DNA of 64,000 bases, from positions 2,753,677 to 2,817,676 of the forward strand of contig CP128386.1 in NCBI GenBank assembly GCA_030345135.1, in the 5' to 3' direction. The notes beneath the pieces were generated by a model that was given only the letters and a program-made list of their open reading frames with translations, was not told where the DNA came from and did not search any database. The translations under genes and the position numbers were made by a program. How positions within the stretch are numbered: the first letter of the stretch is position 1; each line of letters begins with the position of its first letter. The DNA comes from Chitinophagaceae bacterium DXS. Lineage in GTDB: Bacteria > Bacteroidota > Bacteroidia > Chitinophagales > Chitinophagaceae. Shown here one piece after another: positions 8,625-17,050 of this stretch.

Positions 8625-9258
8625 TTTTGTTTGAAGCCATTTCTGTTATTTTATTATAAACCGTTTTGGTAGACTGCTTATATATTTCTTTGTCGAAGGC
8701 GCTGCCATTTAACGCAACCTCCTGAATATCGGTAAGGCCCATAATATTAAATACGGTTTTAAGGTAATCAGCTTGAAAATTCATATGGGTAAAATATTCA
8801 CCTTTTTCATAACCTGCATTTCCTCTGCTAAAAAGCATGTAAATTTTTTTATCCTTTAATAAACCCCTGTAAGAGTTTTTGAGGATCATCCGGCCTCATT
8901 TTAACAGTTTCGTTAGCTCTTATTACCTGGTCTAAATAAGCATTCAACGCACTTGGGATTGACCAATTGAACATCGGCGTCCCTAAAACGATCACGTCGG
9001 CCGCTTTAATTTCAGCAATGAACTGATCGCTGATTTTCAGTTCATTAGCTTCGACTTCAGTCCTTAATTCGGCAGGTTTAGCCAACGCAGCAATCATAAT
9101 TCGGATACGTGCGGTATAGCATCCCGACCTACTTCGCGGTGGCGGATTGTGTAGTCCGGATGAGCTTCAATCCACTTGGTAGCAAATAAACTAGTAAGCC
9201 GTCTAGTGACTGATCTTTCATCTCTCGGACTCGCATTGATGATTAGTAAATTTTTCAT
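8617..9258 (-). pseudogene. FMN-dependent NAD(P)H-quinone oxidoreductase/azoreductase, two frameshifts
   Basis: Three adjoining minus-strand frames together give one AzoR-like flavodoxin-fold protein. The start is MKNLLIINASPRDERS (ATG at 9258; FMN phosphate loop), then AADVIVLGTPMFNWSIPSAL with an LDQVIRANETV stretch, then SYRGLLKDKKIYML and SRGNAGYEKG. At about 9098 one G appears lost (a TGG codon reads TG). At about 8880 a run of five A replaces four. Restoring both gives a continuous ~200-residue protein matching the family end to end. Either a recent pseudogene or two homopolymer-type sequencing errors. Divergent from the MocR gene, with an operator and -7 box between them. Confidence 0.8.
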
Positions 9259-9361
9259 TCCGTATTTGTTAAATTCATATGAAACGATCTTAGCTTCCTT
9301 TAGGTCACGCATAAATCATCGTAGACTAAAATTTTGTTGAATATGATATCTTTGCACACAA

Positions 9362-9422
9362 CAAACTTAAATATGGCTATTTAACACTTGGGGTACCAGT
9401 TTTTTGTATTCAGAGTGACCAG
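9362..9422 (-). promoter_or_regulatory. Predicted MocR operator and promoter of the azoreductase-like gene
   Basis: Read on the minus strand, CTGGTCA begins at 9422 and CTGGTAC at 9399, 23 bp apart. A perfect -7 element TAAGTTTG begins at 9369, exactly 30 bp after the second half-site. The site lies in the divergent region between the oxidoreductase and the MocR gene, so it could also autoregulate mocR. Confidence 0.7.
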
Positions 9423-9462
9423 CACAATTATTCTCATAAGAAAAACCTTGTCTTGTTTATTT

Positions 9463-10929
9463 ATGCTTCCCTTTAAAACGCTGTTAAAGATCGATAGAAG
9501 AAGCACCGAAGCCGTGTTCAAGCAAATCGCCTCACAGTTGGTACTTTTAATTCAAAAAGGTATACTATTACCAGGGGGCCAACTGCCCAGTGCACGCATA
9601 CTCGCGGCAGAACTTGGCCTTCACCGAAAAACTATAATGGCTGCTTATAATGATCTAATTACAGAGGATTGGATTATCAGTAAAGAAAGAAAGGAATATA
9701 GGGTCTCAACCCTTTTGCCTATTATAAAACCCCGAACTTATGCAGACAAAGCTAGATCGAGTTATAAGGCTAAATCGATAATCTCTTTTGACAAGTTGGA
9801 GCATGTGCCATCATTAAAAACGATAAGCTCTGACTTTAAGGTTATTGTAAATGACGGTTTCCCGGACGTTAACATATTTCCTATAGAAAGGGTCTCAAGC
9901 GAATACCGAAGGCTCCTTACTCACCAGCATTTAAAAAATGCCTCATCAAATTTAAATATCGACGGCTGCTCGGTTTTTAAAGAAGCGCTATCATTATTTT
10001 TAAATGACACTCGTGGGCTTAATATTGAGCCCGAAAACGTAATGGTTACCAGGGGCGCTCAGATGGCTATTTATATAGCTGCGGCAATGATAATAAAACC
10101 CGGCGATAAGGTTTTAGTTACTACCCCCAGCTATTTTTTTGCAGATGCAATCTTCAGACAATTGGGTGCTGAGTTAATCACCATTCCAGTAGATGATGAG
10201 GGAGCAGATGTTGATGCTTTAGAGGATGTATTGATAAAAAATCAAATAAAACTGCTGTATATTATTCCGCACCACCACCATCCAACAACTGTTACACTTA
10301 GCTCACCACGCCGAGCAAAGTTGTTGGAGATCATAGCGACCCACCAGTTAGCCGTTATTGAAGATGATTACGATTACGATTTTCAATATCAATATAGCCC
10401 ATATTTACCCCTTGCCAGCGGAGCACATAAAGGCAATGTAATATATATAGGTTCGTTGACTAAAGTATTAGGTCCTAATTTCAGGCTTGGATATATAATA
10501 TCAACTCCCGATTTTTTGAGTAGTGCCATTAAATTAAAAACATTAATTGATTTAAGGGGTGATGTTTTAATGGAGGAAATAATTGCGTCGCTTATGGAAA
10601 GTGGTGAGTTCTCAAGGTTTATTATGAAAGCAAACAAACTCTATCGACATAGGTGCGATTATGCTGCAAACCTCATAGCCAATGAATTAGGCCATCTTGT
10701 TGATTTTAAGAAACCACAAGGAGGAATGGCTCTTTGGCTGAAGTTTAATGAAAAATATCAGCTCGCCAATATAATTAATAGATCCGCCGCTTGGGGATTG
10801 CAATTTTCCGGGCGAGCTTATTTTAAAGGGAAAGATTTACCCTATGATGCTGTTCGGTTTGGATTTGCGGCGGTCAATGAACAGGAAATAGATTTTGCTG
10901 TTGATGTACTTAGAAAAATCACATCCTGA
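9463..10929 (+). CDS. MocR/PdxR-type GntR regulator with aminotransferase domain
   Basis: 488 residues from ATG 9463 (MLPFKTLLKIDRRSTEAVFK); the longer frame starts at a TTG inside the operator and is unlikely. Residues ~10-80 form a GntR winged helix-turn-helix (FKQIASQLVLLIQKGILLPG, LPSARILAAELGLHRKTIMA). The rest is a class I aminotransferase fold binding PLP, with the lysine in YIGSLTKVLGPNFRLGY and the EDDYDYDF segment with the PLP-pyridine Asp. MocR proteins bind direct repeats and switch transcription on when PLP chemistry with an effector changes their shape. Three predicted operators flank it, so I infer it controls the doxX, azoreductase and nitroreductase units. The effector is unknown. 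Confidence 0.9.
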   Translation: MLPFKTLLKIDRRSTEAVFKQIASQLVLLIQKGILLPGGQLPSARILAAELGLHRKTIMAAYNDLITEDWIISKERKEYRVSTLLPIIKPRTYADKARSSYKAKSIISFDKLEHVPSLKTISSDFKVIVNDGFPDVNIFPIERVSSEYRRLLTHQHLKNASSNLNIDGCSVFKEALSLFLNDTRGLNIEPENVMVTRGAQMAIYIAAAMIIKPGDKVLVTTPSYFFADAIFRQLGAELITIPVDDEGADVDALEDVLIKNQIKLLYIIPHHHHPTTVTLSSPRRAKLLEIIATHQLAVIEDDYDYDFQYQYSPYLPLASGAHKGNVIYIGSLTKVLGPNFRLGYIISTPDFLSSAIKLKTLIDLRGDVLMEEIIASLMESGEFSRFIMKANKLYRHRCDYAANLIANELGHLVDFKKPQGGMALWLKFNEKYQLANIINRSAAWGLQFSGRAYFKGKDLPYDAVRFGFAAVNEQEIDFAVDVLRKITS

Positions 10930-11179
10930 ACTGTGAGGTTACGTTCGTAAATATGTACAACACTTCTTATCTTTTGTTTCCAATCTCCGCAAGCATATCC
11001 ATCGTAGGTTCCCCACTCTTTTTTATGACTAAGTTTGAGGCTTCGGTCCAAACGAAGCGGCTGACCTGATTCAAGATCGCATGACAGACCAACTGACAAT
11101 TCCGAATCTAACTATTGGTAGAAAGGGTGATACTTCTGCTCATTTCTAAATGAAATGTCAATAACGTTATAAATCCTAA
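10930..11179. other. Intergenic region with no supported gene
   Basis: Between the MocR gene and the nitroreductase operator. A minus-strand open frame reaches into this region from inside mocR, but I recognise no family in it and it overlaps the regulator's 3' end. No tRNA or convincing terminator seen. Confidence 0.4.
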
Positions 11180-11240
11180 CTGGTCCCCGATACATTTTAA
11201 ATCTGGTCCGCTAAGCTCGTCAACTGGTGGCATAATTTTA
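11180..11240 (+). promoter_or_regulatory. Predicted MocR operator and promoter of the nitroreductase operon
   Basis: CTGGTCC at 11180 and CTGGTCC at 11203 are 23 bp apart. A -7-like TAATTTTA (7 of 8 matches to TAnnTTTG) begins at 11233, 30 bp after the second half-site. A third partial copy, CTGGTGG, is at 11224. The operon start codon is at 11278. Confidence 0.65.
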
Positions 11241-11277
11241 CTTGAAATAAATTATTATCCACTTTATTATTAAAATT

Positions 11278-11895
11278 ATGACCAACGCTGTCATTGACAC
11301 AATTCTTAGCCGTAGCGCCGCAAAGTACTATGACCCTACCGCTACACTGACCGACGAACAAATCCGCGAACTGGTGAAAATTGGTACCTCCGCGCCAACT
11401 TCTTTTCACCTACAAAACTGGCGTTTTATCGCTGTTCGCACGGCTGATGCTAAAGCCCGTCTTCGACCGATCGCCTGGAATCAGCCCGCGATTACAGACG
11501 CAGCTGTTACCTTCATTATCGTTGGCCAATTGGTTGACACCAGCGTGATACCAAGTCGCCTTGAGCCGTTGGTGAAAGCGGGCGTCATGCCGGAAAGCAT
11601 GGTGCCAGAATGGGAAATTCCTGCGCGTGATTTATATATGGCTTACCCCCAACGCCGCCGCGATGAAGCGATACGCACCGCTACATTCGGTGCCGCTGCG
11701 ATAATCTATGCGGCCCGCTCACTCGGCTATGGTTCTACACCAATGATAGGATTTGACTTTGATGCGGTAGCCAACGAGTTTGGACTGGTCGAGGACGAGG
11801 TACCAGCAATGTTATTGTCTGTAGGCCCAGAACGCCCAGGTAACTGGAAGCAAAAGCCGCGCCGTCCGATTGATGAAGTTCTTGATTTAGTATAA
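11278..11895 (+). CDS. Nitroreductase family protein
   Basis: 205-residue FMN-dependent nitroreductase fold: SRSAAKYYDPTATLTDEQI, SAPTSFHLQNWRFIAV (the flavin-binding SAPSxxNxQPWRF segment with variations), ATFGAAAIIYAARSLGYGST and a C-terminal LLSVGPERP. It probably reduces quinones or nitro/aromatic compounds with NAD(P)H. First gene of a unit that continues with two AhpD-like proteins (gaps of 30 and 65 bp). Its base use looks more GC-rich and less AT-biased than the flanking genes, by eye, which may indicate acquisition from proteobacteria. Confidence 0.88.
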   Translation: MTNAVIDTILSRSAAKYYDPTATLTDEQIRELVKIGTSAPTSFHLQNWRFIAVRTADAKARLRPIAWNQPAITDAAVTFIIVGQLVDTSVIPSRLEPLVKAGVMPESMVPEWEIPARDLYMAYPQRRRDEAIRTATFGAAAIIYAARSLGYGSTPMIGFDFDAVANEFGLVEDEVPAMLLSVGPERPGNWKQKPRRPIDEVLDLV

Positions 11896-11925
11896 TTTTT
11901 TAAAAGCAAACTTAACGACTCTACA

Positions 11926-12471
11926 ATGCCTAGAATTGAAGCACTTAAACCGGAATATGTACCGGCTGATTCAAAACCGACTCTTGATGTGTTCACCAAG
12001 AACATCGGATTCACTCCAAATATGATGGCGACTTTCGCGACCAGCCCAATCGCGTTCAACGCATGGGCTGCCTTCTTCGGGATCATGACCAAGGCGCTGG
12101 ATGTAAAGACACGAGATAGCATCGGCCTCGCTGTTTCTGAAGTTAATGGCTGTAACTACTGCCTGACGGTCCATAGTTATACTGCCAAGCATATGGCCAA
12201 ACTTCCGGACGACGAAATTATTCTCGCCCGAAAGGGTAACGCAACCGACCCTAAGCGTGGTGCAGCAGTTCAATTTGCACGTAAAGTGATTGAAACCCGT
12301 GGTAAGATTAGCGATGCCGATTTCGCTGCGGTACGGGATGCAGGCTACTCAGATGCAAATATTATCGAGATAGTTGGCCTTGTTGCGATGTATTCGCTGA
12401 CGAATTTTATCAACAACATGGCTGATCCTGAAACGGACTTTCCGCCAGTTACACCTGCGGGTTCTATCTAA
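11926..12471 (+). CDS. Carboxymuconolactone decarboxylase/AhpD-like peroxidase-related protein, copy 1
   Basis: 181 residues. The core carries the family's CxxC redox motif in VNGCNYCLTVHSYT with the downstream His, preceded by REtype helix KTRDSIGLAVSEVNG. The N-terminal MPRIEALKPEYVPADSKPTL and NIGFTPNMMATFATSP match the peroxidase-related subgroup. Likely a thiol-dependent reductase of peroxides or electrophiles. Tandem with a close paralogue at 12537. Confidence 0.87.
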   Translation: MPRIEALKPEYVPADSKPTLDVFTKNIGFTPNMMATFATSPIAFNAWAAFFGIMTKALDVKTRDSIGLAVSEVNGCNYCLTVHSYTAKHMAKLPDDEIILARKGNATDPKRGAAVQFARKVIETRGKISDADFAAVRDAGYSDANIIEIVGLVAMYSLTNFINNMADPETDFPPVTPAGSI

Positions 12472-12536
12472 TCTTATGGTGGCGATTCATTTGCCACTAA
12501 TCTAAATTATTGATTTAGTAACTTAACAACACTACA

Positions 12537-13079
12537 ATGCCAAGAACAGATGCTTTAACGCCGGAGAATGTGCCGCCCGATTCGAAACCAACGCTCGACA
12601 CCTTCACCAGGAACCTGGGATTTACACCAAATATGATGGCGACCTTCGCAAAGAGCCCCATCGCATTCAACGCATGGGCAACCCTCCGCGGCACTTTGAA
12701 CAAGGCGCTCGATTTGAAGACGCGCGAAATTATAGGCCTGGCCGTTTACGAGGTTAACGGCTGCGACTACTGTTTGGCCGTTCATAGCTATGCGGCGAGT
12801 ATGGCCAGGTTGCCGGCAGATGAAATTATGCTTGCTCGCAAGGGGCATGCAACTGACCCAAAGCGAGATGCCGCTGCGCAGTTTGCATATAAAATTATTA
12901 AGTCACGCGGTCAGGTTAGTGAGGCCGATCTGAAAGCTGTTCGCGATGCTGGCTACTCAGATGCGAATCTCATAGAAATCGTCGCACTTGTCGCTATGTT
13001 TTCGTTGGCGAATTTTTTTAACAACGTGTTTAACCCTGAGAATGATTATCCGGCAGTTACGGCGGCCGGCCCCATCTGA
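12537..13079 (+). CDS. Carboxymuconolactone decarboxylase/AhpD-like peroxidase-related protein, copy 2
   Basis: 180 residues, collinear with the preceding gene and sharing most residues (start MPRTDALTPENVPPDSKPTL, then GFTPNMMATFAKSPIAFNAW, and CxxC in VNGCDYCLAVHSYA). A tandem duplication whose DNA has diverged at many third positions, so it is not very recent or was inherited as a pair. Same predicted operon and role as copy 1. Confidence 0.87.
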   Translation: MPRTDALTPENVPPDSKPTLDTFTRNLGFTPNMMATFAKSPIAFNAWATLRGTLNKALDLKTREIIGLAVYEVNGCDYCLAVHSYAASMARLPADEIMLARKGHATDPKRDAAAQFAYKIIKSRGQVSEADLKAVRDAGYSDANLIEIVALVAMFSLANFFNNVFNPENDYPAVTAAGPI

Positions 13080-13102
13080 TCTAAGTAGTTCATCTCTGTC
13101 AA

Positions 13103-13346
13103 ATGATTGAATATCTTTCGTCTCATATTCTAGTTATCGCGTTTACGTTTTTTGTAGCCGGGTTCGTCAAGGGCGTGTCCGGGATGGGGCTGCCGACCGT
13201 CGCTATGGGTGTTCTCAGTGCGTTCATACCGCCAGCAGGCGCAGCTTCATTGCTGGTTATTCCATCTTTTGTCATCAATTTTTGGCAATTGTTCAGGGGC
13301 CCGAAGACCGAAAAACAAGACTACCAGCGTCTTACTATTGGGCGTG
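13103..13346 (+). pseudogene. TauE/SafE-type anion permease, N-terminal fragment
   Basis: Begins with the family's first membrane segment (VIAFTFFVAGFVKGVSGMGL, then LPTVAMGVLSAF and PPAGAASLLVIPSF) and the WQLFRGP turn. After about 80 residues similarity stops near 13346; the frame drifts into Lys/Thr-rich non-family residues and ends at 13471 inside the next gene's leader. Full TauE proteins are about 250 residues, so roughly two thirds is missing. The deletion appears to have joined the 5' part of this gene to the promoter/leader of the following oxidoreductase. Confidence 0.75.
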
Positions 13347-13455
13347 TTTTTTTAAACTTTCCAGTGACAACTATAATTCTAAAAAAAACAAAAATGAAAA
13401 CAGTAATATTTAGCAACACCACTTCACCTAACAGGTGTTTGCTTATTAACAAAAA

Positions 13456-13463
13456 AGGAGGTG
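13456..13463 (+). promoter_or_regulatory. Strong Shine-Dalgarno site for the MDR oxidoreductase
   Basis: AGGAGGTG ends 4 bases before the ATG at 13468. Such a near-perfect anti-16S match is rare in Bacteroidota and stands out in this window; it supports the chosen start and suggests a foreign origin of the gene. Confidence 0.6.
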
Positions 13464-13467
13464 TATT

Positions 13468-14385
13468 ATGAAAGCAATTGTTGTAACAGATCAGAATGCA
13501 GGATTAGCCGGAATGAAATTGGTTGAGCTGCCCGAGCCTGTGGCGGCTATAAATGATGTTGTTGTCCAGGTTTATGCGGCAAGCATTACTGGGGATGAGC
13601 TGTCGTGGCCGTCGACTTGGACCGATCGCGCTGGTCGTGACAGAACACCATCAATTCCCGGCCATGAGTTGGCAGGAGTAGTAACAGCCATTGGTTATGG
13701 CACTACAGGCCTGTCGGTGGGACAGCGTGTGTTCGGTCTTCAGGACTGGTATCGAAATGGTTCATTGGCAGAATTCGTGGCCATCGAAGCTCGAAATCTA
13801 GCGCCATTACCAGACGACATTGACTTCAATGCAGGTAATGCGCTTGTGATGCCAGGGTTAACGGCTTGGCAGGCCCTCTTTGATCAAGGCCAACTCCAGG
13901 TGGGGCAGAGAATTCTCGTTCATGGGGCTGCCGGGATTGTCGGCTCAATGGCCGTTCAGCTCGCACGTGAAGCCGGCGCATACGTTATTGGTACCGGGCG
14001 TGCCGCGCACCGCGAAACTGCATTTGCCTTTGGTGTAAACGAGTTTGTTGATCTAGATTGCGATGCATTAGAAAATATAGACAAAGTCGATTTAGCGCTT
14101 GACATACTTGGTGGCGATATCGCGAAGCGATCTCTGAATGTGATTCGCACGGGAGGAAGATTTGTGTCCGTTACCGGCTGGAATGAGGAACAAGTTGACG
14201 GAGTTCAAAACACAGACTTTGTTGTCGAAGCTGATCGGTCTCAATTAATTGAGATTGCGAAAAGGTTCCGTGAGGGACGATTGAAAACAAATATCGGTAG
14301 CATCGTTACTCTTGAAGATGCGATCGCTACGTATAACTCTGCCGATCGAGTTAAGGGCAAAACTATTGTTCGTGTTCGCCCATAA
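13468..14385 (+). CDS. NAD(P)-dependent quinone oxidoreductase-like MDR protein (zinc-independent)
   Basis: 305 residues of the medium-chain dehydrogenase/reductase superfamily. N-terminal GroES-like domain with IPGHELAGVVTAIG; Rossmann domain with the nucleotide loop VHGAAGIVGSMAVQLAREAG. The zinc ligands of alcohol dehydrogenases are not seen, as in quinone oxidoreductases and zeta-crystallins. C-terminal GRLKTNIGSIVTLEDAIATY is typical. It is preceded by the best ribosome-binding site in the window and by the TauE deletion junction, so its promoter may be hybrid. No MocR operator half-sites found upstream. Confidence 0.88.
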   Translation: MKAIVVTDQNAGLAGMKLVELPEPVAAINDVVVQVYAASITGDELSWPSTWTDRAGRDRTPSIPGHELAGVVTAIGYGTTGLSVGQRVFGLQDWYRNGSLAEFVAIEARNLAPLPDDIDFNAGNALVMPGLTAWQALFDQGQLQVGQRILVHGAAGIVGSMAVQLAREAGAYVIGTGRAAHRETAFAFGVNEFVDLDCDALENIDKVDLALDILGGDIAKRSLNVIRTGGRFVSVTGWNEEQVDGVQNTDFVVEADRSQLIEIAKRFREGRLKTNIGSIVTLEDAIATYNSADRVKGKTIVRVRP

Positions 14386-14943
14386 ACTCATTCTCAATTA
14401 GTATTTACTGCGTTAACATAATTTCCATGACGAAGGAGACGGTTTTTTGTCTTGACGTGCTTCGTGTGAGTTTGATATAAAACAGAAATTGGGGTTGTAG
14501 CTTGATTTAAAATCAAACATTCTCGATAGACTTAGCTTTACCGCTTGTAAGGCTAATTCTTCATTTAGTTTGAAAGTATAATAAATCGATAAAAATGAAG
14601 CAAGTCAAGAAAAAACGTTGATGTAGTTCAACTTTTTCTCCGGGTTCTCTTATTTCTGATTCTTGAGAGGAGCACTTAAACAGCTTTCAACTAATATGCA
14701 GTGGAGGAATTGCAATTTGTCATGCACTACCATATGCTATAGTCGCGATTTTGCAAGGAGCTGGACATACAGTCGTTTAATTTACTTGTCCTTTATTTCT
14801 ATGATGTACATGCGATATTTAGAACTCGAGGAATGTTCGTCAGTTAATAGCTAAGGAAATCATTGAAACACTTATAAACATCAAAGGATTATGTAGTAGG
14901 AAGTCGGCATGCTTTAAAAGTGTCATTTTTTTATCTTTAGATA
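14386..14943. other. Intergenic region without recognisable gene
   Basis: 558 bp, AT-rich. A 63-codon open frame at 14663-14854 has no recognisable family and looks random. Close to its end, TATCTTTA at about 14932-14939 resembles a -7 box for the next small gene, but it lies so near the start codon that it is doubtful. Confidence 0.35.
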
Positions 14944-15264
14944 ATGAAAAGTCTGATAATATTCTCGATTCTATTTGCTTTACCATTTCTATTGATAGCA
15001 CAGAAAGACACTGTACAAACTGGTGAGCGTTTCGGATATCCGGTTAACAAAAAAGGCCAATTTCTAATTCGGCATACCGATACTGCGAAGGATGTAAGGA
15101 ACGCGGACATTATAGCACGAGCCAAGTATGTATCGGCAGATCATAAAGGCCCACAACCCTATGTTGCTGGTAGTGTGGTGTTCTCTTGTTCGTGTCTCAT
15201 GCAGCAAGAAATAATTTATTTCAGCGATATATATCGTTGCGGCTTTGGAAAAAAGGACGAATAG
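14944..15264 (+). CDS. Small secreted protein of unknown function
   Basis: 106 residues with a good signal peptide (MKSLIIFSILFALPFLLIAQ). The mature part is polar, with ERFGYPVNKKGQF, and a Cys-rich segment FSCSCLMQQ near the C-terminus. No family recognised. Isolated between an AT-rich gap and gene fragments, so it may be a relic or a complete small gene; the signal peptide is the main reason to keep it. Confidence 0.45.
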   Translation: MKSLIIFSILFALPFLLIAQKDTVQTGERFGYPVNKKGQFLIRHTDTAKDVRNADIIARAKYVSADHKGPQPYVAGSVVFSCSCLMQQEIIYFSDIYRCGFGKKDE

Positions 15265-15319
15265 CAAGAATCAAATAAGTTAGTTGCGACTTGTAAAACT
15301 GTGATCGCGTTAAACATGT

Positions 15320-15620
15320 TTACATAATATTTGATGGCGGGAAAAAAGACACAGCTTCCTGTATTGACTCAAAGAAATTGATTTTTTCTGATCTTAAATA
15401 GGCTTTTGCCGCTTCCATGGCTTCACCGCCAAGTAATACAGGCAAAAGTTTTGTTTTAAAAGGCCGGTCTTTTAAAATTGTACAGATCTTTTCAGGATGT
15501 GTCATAAACTGCGGTGTAATAACAACATAAATGGCATCCGCACCAAATTCATCCGCAACAGTTATCGTTGCTAGGTAACATTGGTAGGAGGCGTCGCCGA
15601 TAATGTCTACAGGATTATTA
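15320..15620 (-). pseudogene. Fragment of an NDP-forming acyl-CoA synthetase/acetate-CoA ligase family protein
   Basis: Minus-strand residues from GNNPVDIIGDASYQCYL through ADEFGADAIYVVITPQFMTH, PVLLGGEAMEAAK and EKINFFESIQEAVSFF match the succinyl-CoA-ligase-like subdomain of ADP-forming acetate-CoA ligases, including the conserved NPVD-x-x-GDA. Only ~95 residues remain; the frame stops at 15320. Upstream (towards 15640) similarity ends where the plus-strand NHL protein begins. The rest of a ~700-residue enzyme is missing. Confidence 0.7.
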
Positions 15621-15639
15621 CCTGTGTGTGAAAATGCAG

Positions 15640-16634
15640 CTTTCCGCAGGCCAATGGGCACAGCTGTTGATGAGGCCGGGAACGTATATGTTGCAGATGT
15701 TGATAACAACTGCATTAGAAAAATAACACCTGACTGGGCGGTTACAACGCTTGCGGGAGGTTCCAAGGGCTTTCTGGATGAAGTAGGGGATGCCGCGAAA
15801 TTCAACCAGCCTAACGGGGTTGCTGTTGACAGATATGGTAATGTTTATGTTGCAGACGCGGGTAATAATCGCATCCGCAAAATATCTCCAGCCGGAGTAG
15901 TTACTACTGTTGCCGGAAGCACCGCAGGCTTTGCAGACACCACGGGCGTGTTGGCAAAGTTTAATCAGCCGAAAGGAATTGCGGTAGATGCTGCTGGAGT
16001 TATTTACGTATCGGACGCTGTTAATAATCGCATTCGAAAAATAAGCATACCTGTGCTTAAACCGTTCACAACAACGCAAGGAAGGCCTTCATCTACACAG
16101 TCGGTTACAGTAAGCGGTTTGTTCTTGAGGGCTAATGCCACTTTGTCTTCACCTCCGGCCTTCGAAATTTCACTATCACCAAATACTGGCTATAAGTCTG
16201 TATTAACAATATCACCTATAGGACGGGAAATAACTTCATCATTGATTTATATCCGCGTTAAAGCATCCGCCCTTGCAGGAACATACAATGGCAATGTTAC
16301 AATTAGCAGTTCTGGTTCAGCAACGCAAAAAATGCCGGTAAAAGGAACAGTGATGGCCTCGGATGCAGACAATCTAATAGGACATAACAAACTCAATATA
16401 TTTCCAAATCCTTCAAAGGGTGCCTTTACGATTCAGCTAAAGGATGTTGAAGAAACTGAACTGAAGTTGAAAATTTACGATGAAAACGGTAAGATTGTTA
16501 TGTATAAAAATGTGAAGCAGGTAGGTAAGATACAAGGCATACCTGTTCAACTTGCAAACCCGTCAAGTGGCGTGTATTTTATTCAGATCACAGGTACGAG
16601 AAATGTATTTGCGTCTAAGGTAATAGTTGAATAA
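15640..16634 (+). pseudogene. NHL-repeat protein with T9SS sorting domain, 5'-truncated
   Basis: Frame is open from 15603 but family similarity starts near 15640 with MGTAVDEAGNVYVADVDNN. Three NHL repeats follow (each with NVYVAD or VIYVSD, NNRIRKI and GG/GS turns), then an Ig-like beta region (16070-16360). The end is a type A Por/T9SS sorting domain with LNIFPNPSKGAFTI and GVYFIQITG, ending KVIVE. Such proteins are exported by the type IX system and usually have a signal peptide and many more repeats; both are missing. The 5' end abuts the acyl-CoA synthetase fragment, so this is a rearrangement product. The gene is probably not exported even if translated. Confidence 0.75.
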
Positions 16635-16848
16635 AGCAATAGCAAGTGTGCTGCTGCTTTATAGGAATTTGATTGAAAAGTAAATGAATTTCGCTTTATC
16701 GGCTCTTCCGAATCATTAAATTGCTGTTTCTTGTTGTCCAGCATATCGAGAAAATCATGAAATCAAATCATTCTAAAATATATCAAAAATATTGTAACGA
16801 TTTGATATCAAAATAGTTGCAAGGTTTTCATGAGACAATTTAGCGCTG

Positions 16849-16882
16849 AAAAAAGTCTCATGGATTTTCTCATGACTTTTTT
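16849..16882 (+). terminator. Terminator-like hairpin after the NHL gene fragment
   Basis: AAAAAAGT-CT-CATG pairs with CATGACTTTTTT across an 8-nt loop, with a 2-nt bulge, followed by T-rich sequence. The remaining bases of 16635-16976 show no gene. Confidence 0.5.
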
Positions 16883-16920
16883 GAACTTTTTTGACATTGT
16901 TTGGTACATAAACAGAATAA

Positions 16921-16953
16921 AAAAGCCCGTAAACCAATCATTTACGAGCTTTT
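16921..16953 (-). terminator. Terminator of tRNA-Pro
   Basis: AAAAGCCCGTAAA pairs with TTTACGAGCTTTT (one mismatch) around a 7-nt loop. On the minus strand the stem is followed by a run of T, 24 bp downstream of the tRNA 3' end. Confidence 0.75.
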
Positions 16954-16976
16954 GAATCATTTTGAATTGTTATTTG

Positions 16977-17050
16977 TCGGGATGACTGGATTCGAACCAG
17001 CGGCCTCTTCGTCCCGAACGAAGCGCGCTACCGGGCTGCGCTACATCCCG
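16977..17050 (-). tRNA. tRNA-Pro (CGG anticodon)
   Basis: Folds as a 74-nt cloverleaf on the minus strand: acceptor CGGGATG/CATCCCG with discriminator A, anticodon stem CTTCG/CGAAG enclosing TTCGGGA (anticodon CGG), and T-loop TTCGAAT with stem GCTGG/CCAGT. CCA is not encoded. The apparent protein frame on the other strand containing GMTGFEPAAS is the well-known false translation of such a tRNA. Confidence 0.95.

Noticed and set aside
9341-9360. TATCTTTG at 9347 as the mocR -7 promoter element
   Set aside because: Good -7 match but no TTG at the usual -33 distance and a 110-bp leader; left unassigned.
14663-14854. 63-codon frame in the AT-rich gap after the MDR gene
   Set aside because: No start context, signal or family; composition looks random.
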